Positions 43,851 through 54,728 of a stretch of DNA of 64,000 nucleotides are shown piece after piece (the stretch's first letter is position 1; each line of letters begins with the position of its first letter). The translations under genes were made by a program, and so were the position numbers. This stretch comes from Megamerina dolium (Eukaryota; Arthropoda; Insecta; Diptera; Megamerinidae), in the NCBI GenBank assembly GCA_963854835.1, contig OY978525.1, positions 50,875,429 through 50,939,428 on the forward strand, read 5' to 3'. A model generated the notes under the pieces. It was not told the origin of the DNA. It made no database searches and was given only the letters and a program-made list of their open reading frames with translations.

Positions 43851-46382
43851 TGTAGTAGATGTCACAGGACGCTCTTTTGGAGCAGCCCTGTCCTGTCCAT
43901 CGCATTTCCTGGAGAGCGGTGATGTCAGCTCTGTATTTTTCGAGGACATCAACCAGCTGTCGGAAAATTCAGCCTCCACCAAAACACCTCCGATAACGGA
44001 ATGAGGCTGATCGACTTCGGTAATTGGTGGTACCAGATTCCAGCATCTCGACATCCACAAAGCGACATGGCTGTCTCCAGATCAACGTACAAGAAACCAA
44101 ATTGATCATGTGGTGATTGACGGAAGGCATGCTTCCAGTGTGATGGACGTGAAATCGATCCGTGGTGCCAACATCGATTCGGATCACTATCGCAAATAAG
44201 AAGAGAAGTCCCACACAGAGAAAGCTCGACGTCAGTAAGCTGCGATCACCAGAGACAGCAGATGTATTTTCCACTCGACAATCGGATCTGCTTAGGCAGA
44301 ATACTCCCCCACTTGATGATACATGCGCACGGTGGACACATATATCCCACTCCATGACTACTGCTGCCGAGGAGGTAATCGGTTACTACCGGCCTCTGAG
44401 GAATGAGTGGTATGATCAGGAGTGTCGCGACGCTACCGCAGAGAAAGACGCCGCCTACAGAAAAACCCTGCGTGCAGGCGTAACGCGAGCTGTTAAGGAG
44501 CGGTATAGAGAGAAAAGGAGTGCAGAGAGACGTCTTTTCAGGCGCAAGAAGAGGGAGTTGGAAAGACGCGAGTGTGAGGAGATAGAGATGTGCACCGACA
44601 AGAATGAGTCTCGAAAATTCTTTGAAAAGATCAAGCGCCTGAGTGGAGGTTTAAATCCCGGAGCCTCTTCTTGTCGTGATGGAAATGGGAATCTGGTTAC
44701 GGATGTCCAGAGTGTACTGAGCCTATGGAGGGAACACTTCTCCACGTTACTGAATGGCGATGCTACGAACAATTCCACCAGTGGAGGAGAATGCCCGATA
44801 ACCCCAATTACAGATGATGGTTTTGATGTTCCACCACCCGACTATGACGAGGTTGAAACGGCCATTTTAAGGCTGAAGAACAACAAAGCTGCAGGTGCTG
44901 ATGGCCTGCCTGCCGAGTTGTTTAAGACCGGAGGCGATGAGCTGCTCATCCGCATGCACCAGCTCATAAGCAGAATATGGTCGGATGAAAGCATGCCTGA
45001 TGATTGGAGGCTCAGTGTTCTCTGTCCTGTACATAAAAAAGGAGACCCCACAATTTGCGCCAACTACCGTGGAATAAGTCTCCTGAGCATCGCGTACAAG
45101 GTTCTATCGAGCGTACTGTGTGAAAGATTGAAGCCCATGCTCAGCAACCTGATTGGACCTTATCAGTGTGGCTTCAGACCTGGTAAATCCACCATCGACC
45201 AGATTTTCACACTGCGCCAAATCCTGGAGAAGACCCAAGAAAAACAGATCGACACACACCACCTATTTGTTGATTATAAAGCCGCTTTCGACAGTCCGGT
45301 AAGGGATTACCTCTACGCAACAATGTCTGAGTTCGGTATTCCTGCAAAGCTCATTCGACTTTGTAGAATGACACTGCATAACTCCCGTTGTGCAGTGAAA
45401 ATTGGGAAGGACCTCTCCGCACCGTTTAATACCGAACGGGGTTTCAGACAAGGTGATTCGTTATCGTGCGACTTCTTCAATCTTATTATGGAGAAAATAA
45501 TACGAGCTGCTAATCTACGACATAATGGCACTATCTTCAACAAAAGTGTCATGCTGTTAGCGTATGCCGACGATATTGACATAATCGGCATGAACACGCG
45601 AGCAGTCAGTGCAGCATTCTCAGAGTTGGAAAGAGAGTCGCGTCGGATGGGTCTCACGGTGAACGAGGGCAAGACGAAGTATCTAGTGTCAACAAACAAA
45701 GAGTCCCGGCGTCTTGGACAGCACGTCACTGTTGACAACTACACTTTTGAAGTAGTAAGGGACTTTGTCTATCTTGGAACCAGCATTAACAGCAGTAATG
45801 ACGTCAGCTTGGAGATCATGCGTAGGATAACTCTTGCTAACAGGTGTTACTTTGGGCTGAGTAAGCAATTGAGAAGTCGAGCCCTCTCTCGAAGAACGAA
45901 AACTACACTCTACAAGTCTCTCATCATGCCTGTCCTAACATATGGCGCTGAAGCCTGGACAATTTCCACCTCGGATGAGCGAATACTTGGAGTTTTCGAG
46001 AGAAAAGTCCTACGCAAGATCTTTGGACCTATTTGCGTTGGTGGCGAGTACCGAATAAGGTACAACCATGAGCTGTACGAGCTGTATGCCGATATTGACA
46101 TAGTAAAGCGCATCAAAATCCAGCGGCTGCGCTGGCTAGGTCATGTCGAGCGAATGGAAGAACACGCTGTAGCTAACAAGGTGTTATATTCGGAACCCGC
46201 TGGAGGACGACGCAAAAGAGGAAGACCAAACCTCCGGTGGAAAGACCAAGTACTGGAGAACCAGACGGCGCTTGGAATTTCTAACTGGCGCCAGCTAGCG
46301 AAGAACAGAGATGGCTGGCGAAGCATGTTATTTTCGGCCTAAATCGATATTCGGTTGTTATGGCCATATAAGTAAGTAAATA
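43851..46382 (+). mobile_element. RTE-clade LINE copy C with 5' inversion and 17-bp target duplication
   Basis: ACATATAAGTATGTAAC stands at 43834-43850 and again at 46383-46399. Between them, about 43869-43961 is endonuclease sequence in reverse orientation. The rest (from 43962) is forward, ending in ATAAGTAAGTAAAT. About 295 bp between the two pieces are missing relative to copy B. This is the footprint of a single retrotransposition event with twin priming. Confidence 0.85.
44162..46342 (+). CDS. RTE reverse transcriptase frame of copy C, 726 codons, long and open
   Basis: The frame encodes the part of the RTE protein after the endonuclease. A charged linker (KDAAYRKTLRAGVTRAVKER and neighbours) precedes the RT with [50 protein letters not shown] and LFVDYKAAFDS. 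RGFRQGDSLS and LAYADDIDIIG (active site, about codon 470) follow. The end has RRITLANRCYFGLSKQLRSR, TYGAEAWTISTSDERILGVF and a Trp/Arg-rich end. It is the most intact RT of this family here, without the RT deletions of copies A and B. The nominal ATG is not the native start. The upstream endonuclease carries the same 17-nt and 35-nt deletions as copy B and is mostly lost, so the full protein cannot be made. Confidence 0.85.
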   Translation: MVPTSIRITIANKKRSPTQRKLDVSKLRSPETADVFSTRQSDLLRQNTPPLDDTCARWTHISHSMTTAAEEVIGYYRPLRNEWYDQECRDATAEKDAAYRKTLRAGVTRAVKERYREKRSAERRLFRRKKRELERRECEEIEMCTDKNESRKFFEKIKRLSGGLNPGASSCRDGNGNLVTDVQSVLSLWREHFSTLLNGDATNNSTSGGECPITPITDDGFDVPPPDYDEVETAILRLKNNKAAGADGLPAELFKTGGDELLIRMHQLISRIWSDESMPDDWRLSVLCPVHKKGDPTICANYRGISLLSIAYKVLSSVLCERLKPMLSNLIGPYQCGFRPGKSTIDQIFTLRQILEKTQEKQIDTHHLFVDYKAAFDSPVRDYLYATMSEFGIPAKLIRLCRMTLHNSRCAVKIGKDLSAPFNTERGFRQGDSLSCDFFNLIMEKIIRAANLRHNGTIFNKSVMLLAYADDIDIIGMNTRAVSAAFSELERESRRMGLTVNEGKTKYLVSTNKESRRLGQHVTVDNYTFEVVRDFVYLGTSINSSNDVSLEIMRRITLANRCYFGLSKQLRSRALSRRTKTTLYKSLIMPVLTYGAEAWTISTSDERILGVFERKVLRKIFGPICVGGEYRIRYNHELYELYADIDIVKRIKIQRLRWLGHVERMEEHAVANKVLYSEPAGGRRKRGRPNLRWKDQVLENQTALGISNWRQLAKNRDGWRSMLFSA

Positions 46383-46399
46383 ACATATAAGTATGTAAC

Positions 46400-47382
46400 A
46401 TCTGTATTTTAAATGCTGCTATAAATTTATATTTTAAGTTAACTATGTAGGTACATAAATATGTTCCCAAAATTTTATTTTTTAATGTAAGTACATATAT
46501 TTGTGATTTAATTTTGATAAGCGATTTTTTAAATGTTTTAACATGTGTAACAATGAAACGTGAAATTAATATTTTTGTTTATACATTTGATGAATAAAAA
46601 AAGCGACTTCATACATATCATCATCTTTTACTTCACTAAAATCTACCACTAAATTTTAGAATCTACCACAATTTCATCTACCTCTAAAATTTTTTTTACT
46701 GTCCAAACCCTGTTCGTAATGTCAAACATTAGGTCAAACATACAAAGGTGTCTCCGAGAAACATTTTTGCCCGTGTAAAATCGAACGAAACATTAAAAGT
46801 TAATTTAAAATGTATTACGTGCAAATGTTTTTGTGATTCAATGCGGACTAAGATAAAAGCAAAAACACTATCATGCTCTGCATAATCAAACAGCATCCAT
46901 GTCTGCCAGAAACTAATAATGTTTTTGCATTTGTGCTTCTATAAACAATAATAGAAAAGAAGATTGCGACCATTAGAGAAGATTTTTCTAGATGTGACGT
47001 CACAATACTTCAGCTGCGATAGAATATGACAAAATGGCAAACAAATTAATCAGAAAAATATATAGTAAATTAAACAGAAAAATATATAGTATAATTAACC
47101 AAGTAAGGCAATCATAAAATTTGTTCTCATGTCATTTATAGTATATGCCAAAGCATGTGTAGGTAGTGTCAAAATTACTATGTATCGATATATGTCAAAA
47201 TTATTAAAACTGTGGTTGATTACAAAATGATTTTTTTAATTAATTAAAGAAAAACAATGGGCTTCAACCAAATTTTTGATTATTTTAATGATTGTAACAT
47301 TTAAAAAAAATATTTACAAGTTGATGTAATTAAAATAAAATTAGTAATAATCGAAAAGAAACAATAAACAAATGCATGTGAG
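46400..47382. other. AT-rich non-coding stretch
   Basis: I see no coding frame, LTR or inverted ends. ATCTACCACTAAA-like words near 46640 repeat loosely. Confidence 0.3.
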
Positions 47383-47730
47383 ATGTTTGACGTTTGCAAA
47401 TGCCTGTGCAAATGCCCGAATAATCCCTATTCGTCCTCTGAAGATCCATACGATGCGGGTCATATTGAAAATGAAAGTCGAAAACGAACCAGATCGACCA
47501 TAACGATGACGTGCTGCCTGCTATGCAGAGGCAAGTACCACCTGCGAGAATGTGAGAAGCTCTCAAAACTTCCAGTTAATGAAAGAATATCTCTTGTACG
47601 AAAGGGAAATTTGTGCGTCAATTGCTTGGCAACATCACATAGTCTTACAGAGTGCCAAAACAAGTTCTCGTGCCATCTTCGTGGAAGACGACACCATTCC
47701 GTGTTCAATTTTCCAGACATTGCAAATTGA
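47383..47730 (+). pseudogene. BEL gag zinc-knuckle fragment
   Basis: This is a 115-codon frame with CCLLCRGKYHLRECEKLSKL, PVNERISLVRKGNLCVNCL and SHSLTECQNKFSC. The paired Cys/His modules closely match the second zinc module of the gag at 61.5-63.8 kb (LCRGKH and NCLATS words shared). The last HHS part runs into a stop. No pol follows; about 300 bases later an LTR of the same family as at 60.4 kb begins. Confidence 0.65.
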
Positions 47731-48029
47731 ATATGCAGAGCCTTTCACAGAAAGTGAAACATAATATTTATCACTTTTCGAAAAATCATCTTAAACGCGT
47801 ATGAACGAATCAAATCTCGCCTAATACAAGGCCCCGAAATTATTGAAGCGAAAATTTTAATGCGACTATGTGGCCCGGTCATACCTACTGGAGCCACACC
47901 CTTACTATGTAGCCATGTACATATGCGAATTCTATGAATCGATCCTTCATCCGCATTCCTATCTAATTTTGGTCAGTACACTCTAACTGAATATTTCAAT
48001 TGACGGATTTCCACGAAACGTCAAGGTAA

Positions 48030-48500
48030 CTGTCTACGTTAGAGTAAAAATCGAAGTACTTCCGGTGTATTTTGGGGTCAATTGCCGTGTGGCATCACCG
48101 CGTATGACGGCTCTTCCCATTCCTCTATTCACTCTCCTTCTAATTTGCATTTATTTTCTCCAACTCTCTCTCTCTCTCTACTTTTTTATTGCACTTTATC
48201 TCTTACACTCTCTCTCCTCTTTCTTTGTATTTACCTTTTATATTTATTTTTCTGTCTAAGTGCAATATCTTTCTGTTCGGTTCCTATTTAATTTTTATTT
48301 TTTTTTTATAATTATGCTTCTTTTAACTGTCTCCCGAAATACACTGTGCAGTGCGCGACTCGCAAAATTAATTTTACTTAAATTATTTTAATTTAATTTT
48401 AATTCAATAATTTTAGTTTAATAATAAAATAAGTGTTTTTTTATAAAACCGGAAAACTATAAACTATAAAAATAAATGAGTGAACTAAATATTTAAACAA
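48030..48500 (+). repeat. BEL-type LTR (family beginning TGTCTACG)
   Basis: It starts TGTCTACGTTAGAG at 48030. It carries pyrimidine-rich runs (CTCTCTCTCTCTAC, 48167-48182), TATTGCAC words and GTGCAGTGCGCGACTC near 48347. These are shared, in inverse, with 22321-22518 and 60135-60431. The downstream boundary is not fixed. Confidence 0.55.
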
Positions 48501-49469
48501 CATAAAATTGTCAATACAAAGAACAGAAAAGAAAAAAACCAAAGTGCATTTTGTTTTGACCAAGGCGCAGTTCAACCACCACAACAACAACTACAGCTGC
48601 AACCACAACGACAACCTCACCAACATCACCAGACAAGAACTTGTCATCGCGCACTCTACACAACGTCAGGAACTATGCAGTGGCATTGCGTACACGCGTA
48701 TGAAAAATCCTAGGCACTAAATATACACTATTTGCTACATTTTCATGAAACAAATCAACCACTCCTTTGGATTCTAGTTGAATCTAGACATCGTCAGAAG
48801 CATTTCCATCTCTGGCAATCCCGCCAATCTGGCATCCCCACTTTTTTATTTTCATGCTGTATACAAAGTTGTCTACAATTTTTACAAGATTATGGTTTTT
48901 CTCTCATTGGGAAATGCCAAAATTCAACAATCAACATAATTCATCAATCAACTTTGATCAATATTCATCATTCAACATGAGTTCAACATTCAACATCTCA
49001 TATTCTCTCCCGAACATCACTAAGTGCTTCCTGCACTAATTGAAGGGTCAATTGACATTTCAAGCGATATATGCACTCCGTGCACTTCGTAGATTTAAGC
49101 TCAATAAATTGTATTAGTTTTAAGGTCATGCAATATTGTTATCCCTGTTTAACTTCTATCTCACTCTCCTTCTCTCTATATCTATATCTCTCTCTCTCCC
49201 TCTATTTGGTAGATCTTCGTGTCGTTTGCAGTATTACTGCAATGGGGCGGAATGCTTACACCAAAGTTCGTGGCGTGCACTGTCTGTGTGTATCTTTACA
49301 TTGTTTGTCTGAAGAGAGTTGGCAACTCAATTTTTTTGTTTATGCCACTCTTCTTAATCGCCAATGTTGTTGATTTTTATTATACTCGTATACGCCGTAT
49401 AGGCAGTGCTCCCAAGTATTTTCCCGCTCTAATTTTTGGCTCTTTTGAAATTATTATAATTAAAGTACT
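48501..49469. other. Unassigned stretch, leader-like start then small frames
   Basis: 48560-48640 has a CAACAACAACTACAG-rich part like LTR-element leaders. 49219-49491 has a 90-codon frame with hydrophobic segments (FVACTVCVYLYIVCLKRV, SIFLFMPLFLIANVVDF) that I do not recognise. It overlaps another open frame and may be chance. Confidence 0.25.
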
Positions 49470-49523
49470 AAATTTAAATTGCGAAATTTAAATTGCGAAA
49501 TTTAAATTGCTAGATTTAAATTG
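49470..49523. repeat. 14-bp tandem repeat, 3.9 copies
   Basis: The unit AAATTTAAATTGCG repeats with changes in the last copies, and abuts the hairpin that follows. Confidence 0.85.
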
Positions 49524-49563
49524 TTGTGAATATGCACAGTTTTTCACTGTGCATATTCACAAC
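49523..49563. repeat. Perfect 18-bp hairpin
   Basis: GTTGTGAATATGCACAGT and its exact inverse surround a 5-base loop. It marks the junction between the tandem repeat and a minus-strand gypsy gag remnant. Confidence 0.9.
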
Positions 49564-50160
49564 ATTGGTTAAAGTCAACAACCTCATCAGGGGCAGCTTC
49601 ACCGGCACCCCATCCCCAACTAAATCAGTTTCAAGGAAAATATTATAGATATTTGCTAGTGGCGGATTTAATCCAGTTACAAAAACCCTGAGAGCGAACT
49701 GCCGATTTTTGTTATTGAGTTCGTTGGTCAGTTCTGAGTTTGACATATGAGTCATTATTGTTTTATTTATTAATCAAGTTAGCTTTTTATTTATATTATT
49801 AGTATTCTACAATACTTTGACCACCTTGTCTCATTACACTTATTTCCTGCTTAATTATATGAAGGGGTTGTTTGTCCGCATATGCAAAATCTAAGCTTCT
49901 TCGTTCACATGTCATTAGTATTGTCAATTATTTAGTTCCTCAAAATGGTCAGCGCAGCATAATACTTGCGATTGCCCTTACATACAGTTTCATGGTATTG
50001 TTGGCAGCTTCTCGCCAGCTAATGTAAGAATTGTTGCCGTTAAATATCGGCAATGATTTAATAAGAGAGATTCGTCATAACGAATAGACTCATCTATGGT
50101 TTGTGTGTCGTATTCGGCAACTGTGTCTAAACTAGTAAATCGTGCGAGATTTCTTGTTAA
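49556..50160 (-). pseudogene. gypsy gag remnant
   Basis: The minus strand shows, upstream, LPIFNGNNSYISWREAANNT near 49960-50060. Further down, SNSELTNELNNKNRQFALRV and FVTGLNPPLANIYN lie at 49560-49755. This resembles the gag core of gypsy-type elements. Frame breaks separate the pieces. It ends at the hairpin. Confidence 0.55.
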
Positions 50161-50365
50161 TTCGTCTATTTTTGCTTATAATGGCCCAAATTGGGCTTCT
50201 GCTAAACTTCTGACTAATTCTGACAATTTATTAACATCATTTATTTAAATAATGATAACTAGTTTTAACTCACTAATAATAATAATAATTATATTGATGG
50301 CCGGAACAGATTTCCCTCTTTGTGGGTGTACTTTGCTGTAAGTTGCGTATATTTACATGATTTCT

Positions 50366-50835
50366 TATAGCCTAGACAGACGGCAGCCTAGTTCCGGATT
50401 ACCGAGTTAATTCGAATTAACTCGGGCATTAACTGCAGCTAATCCGCATCAAGTCTACGAGTTAATTCTCAAAATAAAAGAGGATTAGGGCAATTTGCTA
50501 TGGCAACACTGCTGAAAATTGTCTATTGTGAATTTTTCTCCATCCATTTTACAAAATATTAGGTGTGTTCGCTAACAAAAAAATTTCAACAATTGTTAAC
50601 AGTTTTCAACATGAAAAGAGTTGGCGAACAAATAAATCTAGCTGTCAATTACGAACGGTGAATGTCAATTTACAAGTTTCTGATAGTTTCCAGTTCACAT
50701 ACTTCTTGTAGATTTTCTCATATCGAGAGTGACAGATGATAGATATTGATAGTGATAGTAATGTAAGTGAGCAGACCTAATAAAACAGCAATCAGCCGTT
50801 TAATTAATCCGCAATACTGTCGTTTGTCAGGTTAT
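50366..50835. mobile_element. Candidate MITE related to the one at 38.6 kb
   Basis: The left end TATAGCCTAGACAGACGGCAG matches the right end of the 38601-39362 element. A weaker inverse, ACTGTCGTTTGTCAGGTTAT, lies at 50815-50834, directly before jockey copy 2. There is no coding. The end match on the right is imperfect. Confidence 0.4.
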
Positions 50836-50845
50836 TATTCCCCCA

Positions 50846-51876
50846 CCCATTTTCTTAAGAGAACGCAACTCAGATAAGTTGATTTCCAGAATTACAAGTC
50901 TTCTAGGACCAAAGAATTTCCACGTTGTTCCTATTCGCAAAGGCCAAATTGAGGAAACGAAAGTACAAATCTACAGCGAAACTCATTATCGCAAAGTAAT
51001 TCCGGAATTTGATGATGGAAAAAAGAATTACTACACATATCAGCTAAAAAGTAGTAAGGGCTTAATTGTTGTACTCAAAGGCGTCGAACCCAACGTTGAT
51101 ATTAACGAAATCAAACTTGCCCTTCAGGAAGAAGGGTTTCAAGCCAAAACAGTATTCAACATTCTCAACAAAAGCAATATACCTCAACCGTTATATCGTA
51201 TCGAGCTTCAGCTCGATATCTGCTTTGTATCGAGCCAGATATCGAGCTTCAGCTCGATATCTGGTGAAGTACACCCCATATATAAAATTCGATATTTATT
51301 GCAGCAAAATCACAATCGAAGAACCCCATAAGAGAACTGGACCTCCTCAGTGCATCAACTGACAAGAATATGGACATACTAAGACATATTGTACCCTTCC
51401 AGCTGTTTGTGTGATTTGTGGAGATCTCCATAAATCCAACCTATACCCAAAGCATGAAAAAATGCAGCAATTGTGGAGGTAATCACACCGCAAATTATAA
51501 AGGTTGCCCAGTATATACAACCCTAAAGCTAAATTTCTCCGCTAGCAATCAACCTCTAAAACCAGTTGAGCAAACTCAGATAGCCAACTCAAGTAAGAGA
51601 CAAAATATTGATGTAACACAATACTTCTCTGCAATTTCAAACAAAAATCAAACCAATTCATACGCTAGTGTGTTAAAACAAAACCCACACCAACAAAGCA
51701 ATGTAAATAATGAGCAGAAGCACTCACTGCCCACACAACAGCCAAGTACCCTTGAACATTTGCTTCAAACATTAATCCAGAATATGAACCAATTCATGAA
51801 CTCAATGCAAACAATGATGCAAGAAATGATGAAAAATCAATCGATGTTACTCCAAACATTGCTTTCCAAACCATAA
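50846..51876 (+). pseudogene. jockey ORF1 of copy 2, truncated and rearranged
   Basis: The C-terminal two thirds of ORF1 are present, in two frames. At 51211-51263 a palindromic block (two copies of ATCGAGCTTCAGCTCGATAT) replaces about 40 bases of copy 1 and shifts frame. The first knuckle has an in-frame TGA in place of the second Cys region (near 51360). The last knuckle CSNCGGNHTANYKGC and the Gln/Met tail are intact to 51876. Here ORF1 ends 5 bases before the ORF2 ATG and does not overlap it as in copy 1. Confidence 0.8.
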
Positions 51877-51881
51877 ATTCC

Positions 51882-54440
51882 ATGAGTCGTCTTAAGATAT
51901 GCCACTGGAACGCCAACGGCTTAAGCCAGCACCGTTTGGAGCTAATTCTATTCCTTGAATCCAACCAGATCGCTATAATGATGATATCTGACACCCATTT
52001 CACTGACAAAAATTGCTACCAAATACCATATTACAAACTGTACACCACAAATCATCCGCATGGTAAGGCACGCGGAGGAACTGCCATAATGATAAAAAGC
52101 AGAATAAAACATCATGTTCTCGAAGATTTCAGTAGAGTCTACTTGCAAGCAACATCTATATGTCTGGACGAATACATCTCTAAGCTAGTAATATCTGCGA
52201 TATACTGTCCCCCAAGAATATAAAGAATTTTTCGCAACTCTTGGTAGCAAATTCTTGGTTGCTGGCGATTTCAACACCAAACACACTCACTGGGGCTCCC
52301 GCTTAATAACTCGAAAAGGCAGAAGACTATGTTCAATCATCATTAACCACGGTTACGATGTTATTTCAAATGGTTAACCGACATATTTTCCGACGGACAA
52401 GAGGGAGATACCCGAACTCATAGACTTTGGAGTCGCCAAAGGTAATATCTATAAAATCACCAAGCCCCCAAGGCAATTGCTTTACAAAGAAAATAGATTG
52501 GTTGAATTTCAAGAAATATATAAATTCCCATCTTCCTCTAAGTACTGTATTAAGGAATGGACACGATGTAGACTCAGCACTCGAAAAATTCAACCAGCTG
52601 CTCTCATTAGCTCTCAGCTCAGCCACCTGCACAAAGGTATGCAAGCAATCAAACTATAGCCCATACACACCAGCCGATATTGAATTGCTAGTAAGACAGA
52701 AAAGAAGACTACGAAGGCAATGGCAAGAATTCAGATCAACGAATCTGAAAACACAGCTACAGTACTGCACTCGAAAGTTAAAGCAAGCCTTAGAAAATAA
52801 AAACAGCAATCAGTTAGAAGAGCACATAGCTAAATTAACACCTGGTGAAGCGTCAGACTACTTTTTGTGGAAATCAGCAAAGAACTCAAATCGGCCAATT
52901 CTCACTGATTCCCCCATCCGTTTGAGTGACGGTAATTGGGCTAGAAGCAACTGTGAGAAGGGTTTGGCTCTTGCAAACCACCTAAAAAGTGTGTTTACAC
53001 CCAATCCACCCTCTTCACAGTCCTCATTACCAAAATTAACTTCCCAACCTTGCAAAAATCACCCGGTAAAATGATAAAAGAGCTACCTCCGGCTTCAGTA
53101 ATTCATCTCATGCACATTTTCAATGCTATCCTTCGTATTAAACACCATCCCAAATGCTGGAAAACTTCAAAAATTATTATGATAGCAAAACCAGGAAAAG
53201 ACCCTACAAAAGTTGCATCGTACAGACCTATCAGCCTCCTGCCTTCACTCTCTAAAGTATTCGAAAAGCTACTTGTCGTGAATATAACTCCATTTATTAA
53301 TCTCAACCAACTGATTCCCCAACATCAGTTTGGTTTTAGAAAACAGCACGGCACAATAGAACAAGTCCACCGCATTGTAACAGTGATGACTTTTGAAGAA
53401 AAAAAGTATTGCTCAGCTGTTTTTCTTGATATCACTCAAGATTTCGATAAAGTATGGCACGATGGCCTTATTTACAAAATCAAACTATTACTGCCTGCAA
53501 ATGTCTCCTCTTTGCGTAGTAGCTACCTTACGAAAAGACAATTTCTCGTACATCACAAGGATTACACAACAAATCCATTGGATATTCACGCTGGCGTTCA
53601 TCAAGGAAGCGTTTTGGGCCCCTTACTGTATCTCTTATATACTACAGATATGCCCAGCAATAACTATACATTTATATCGACCTTTGCAGATGATACGGCA
53701 ATATTGTGCTCTCGCTCTAACCCCATAGAAGCTACTAAACTCCTGCAGACTCATGTCGATTCTCTCGAAATCTGGCTAGCAAAATGGCGTATAAAAATCA
53801 ATGAATCAAAGAGCGTACATGTAACCTTCACGCTAAGCCCAGATACATGTCCCCCAATTAAAATTAATGGCCAATCAGTTCCACAATGTTCCTCAACAAA
53901 GCACTTGGGTATTCACCTCGACAGAAGGCTGACATGGAAAAATCACATAGAGGCAAATCAAACTCAGATCAAGCTTAAAATGAATGAGTTATGGTGGCTG
54001 TTACACAAATGATCAAAGTTGAATCTCGAATACAAAGTGCTATTATATAAAGCAATCCTGAAGACAATTTGGACTTATGGTATTCAGTTTTGGGGCACCG
54101 CATCTCCATCTAATATCGAAAAATTGCAGCGAATACAATCCAAGTGTCTGCGAATTATTGTAAACGCGCCTTGGTATATGAGGAACGTTAACATCCATCG
54201 AGATTTAAATGTACCCACAATTTCTGAAGAAGTTGCAATGTCCTGCAGAAGCTAAATTCAAAAATTACACAATCATCCGAATCCCCTTGCTAGGCAATTG
54301 TTGCTGAGCACGGGGCATCGTCGATTAAAAAGAAAAGACACACTGAATATGCTGTGAAATAGCTATACCTCGCGACTCAACAAATTGTGATGGAACGTAG
54401 GGAATATCACATAATTTTAGATAGTTTGTAAGATTTGATC
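51882..54440 (+). pseudogene. jockey ORF2 of copy 2, broken
   Basis: ORF2 starts with MSRLKICHWNANGLSQHRL, without the early stop of copy 1. Breaks follow: a ~20-bp deletion near 52215 and stops near 52377. An ~80-bp deletion near 52441 joins GVAKG to VISIKSPS and removes the SDH endonuclease motif. Another deletion lies near 53055. RT from 53060 is better kept, with KIIMIAKPGKDPTKVASYRP, AVFLDITQDFDKVWHDG (motif A, deleted in copy 1), GSVLGPLLYLLYTTDM and FADDTAIL. A stop at 54010 and further stops end the frame. Confidence 0.82.
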
Positions 54441-54519
54441 ACTTATTGTTGGTTTCTAAGTAATTTAGAAAGATCCAATAAAGAAAGCTTGTAAAAAAAA
54501 AAAAAAAAATTGGATCACC

Positions 54520-54708
54520 AAAGGATGATTCGATCGATTCCGACGCAAACATCAATCCAGTGTCATAGGCAAAACTTTAACAGAGTACATTAGAAGAGTT
54601 ATTGTAAATAGTTGATTGTGAACAGAGTTGATTAAATAAATTGTTGCTGTGTATAGTTGTACAAACCAAGAGTTGCAATTATTATTACCACAGAATAAAA
54701 ACGTAACA
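54520..54708 (+). repeat. gypsy element 3, 5' LTR (5'-truncated)
   Basis: The sequence from GATTCGATCGATTCC to CGTAACA matches 57180-57341, including AGAGTTATTGTAAATAGTTG. It is cut on the left by the A tract of jockey copy 2. Confidence 0.75.
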
Positions 54709-54710
54709 AT

Positions 54711-54728
54711 TGGTGTCAGAAGTGGGAT
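54711..54728 (+). promoter_or_regulatory. Primer-binding site of gypsy element 3
   Basis: TGGTGTCAGAAGTGGGAT follows the LTR end by two bases. The TGGTGTCAGAAGTGG form is common in gypsy-superfamily elements with CCHC gags. Confidence 0.7.

Larger units (their letters stand above)
50839..54509 (+). mobile_element. jockey-clade LINE copy 2, 5'-truncated
   Basis: It begins inside ORF1 (CCCCCACCCATTTTC) and runs to an A tract at 54494-54509 after AATAAAGAAAGC. It is closely similar to copy 1 but has different breaks. No clear target duplication was seen. Confidence 0.85.

Noticed and set aside
44162..44230. ATG at 44162 as true start of the RTE protein
   Set aside because: Copy D shows the protein continues upstream into the endonuclease. 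The ATG appears only because of the 35-nt deletion.
49219..49491. 90-codon hydrophobic frame as a chemoreceptor fragment
   Set aside because: Only hydrophobicity supports it. There is no conserved motif, and an overlapping frame is also open.
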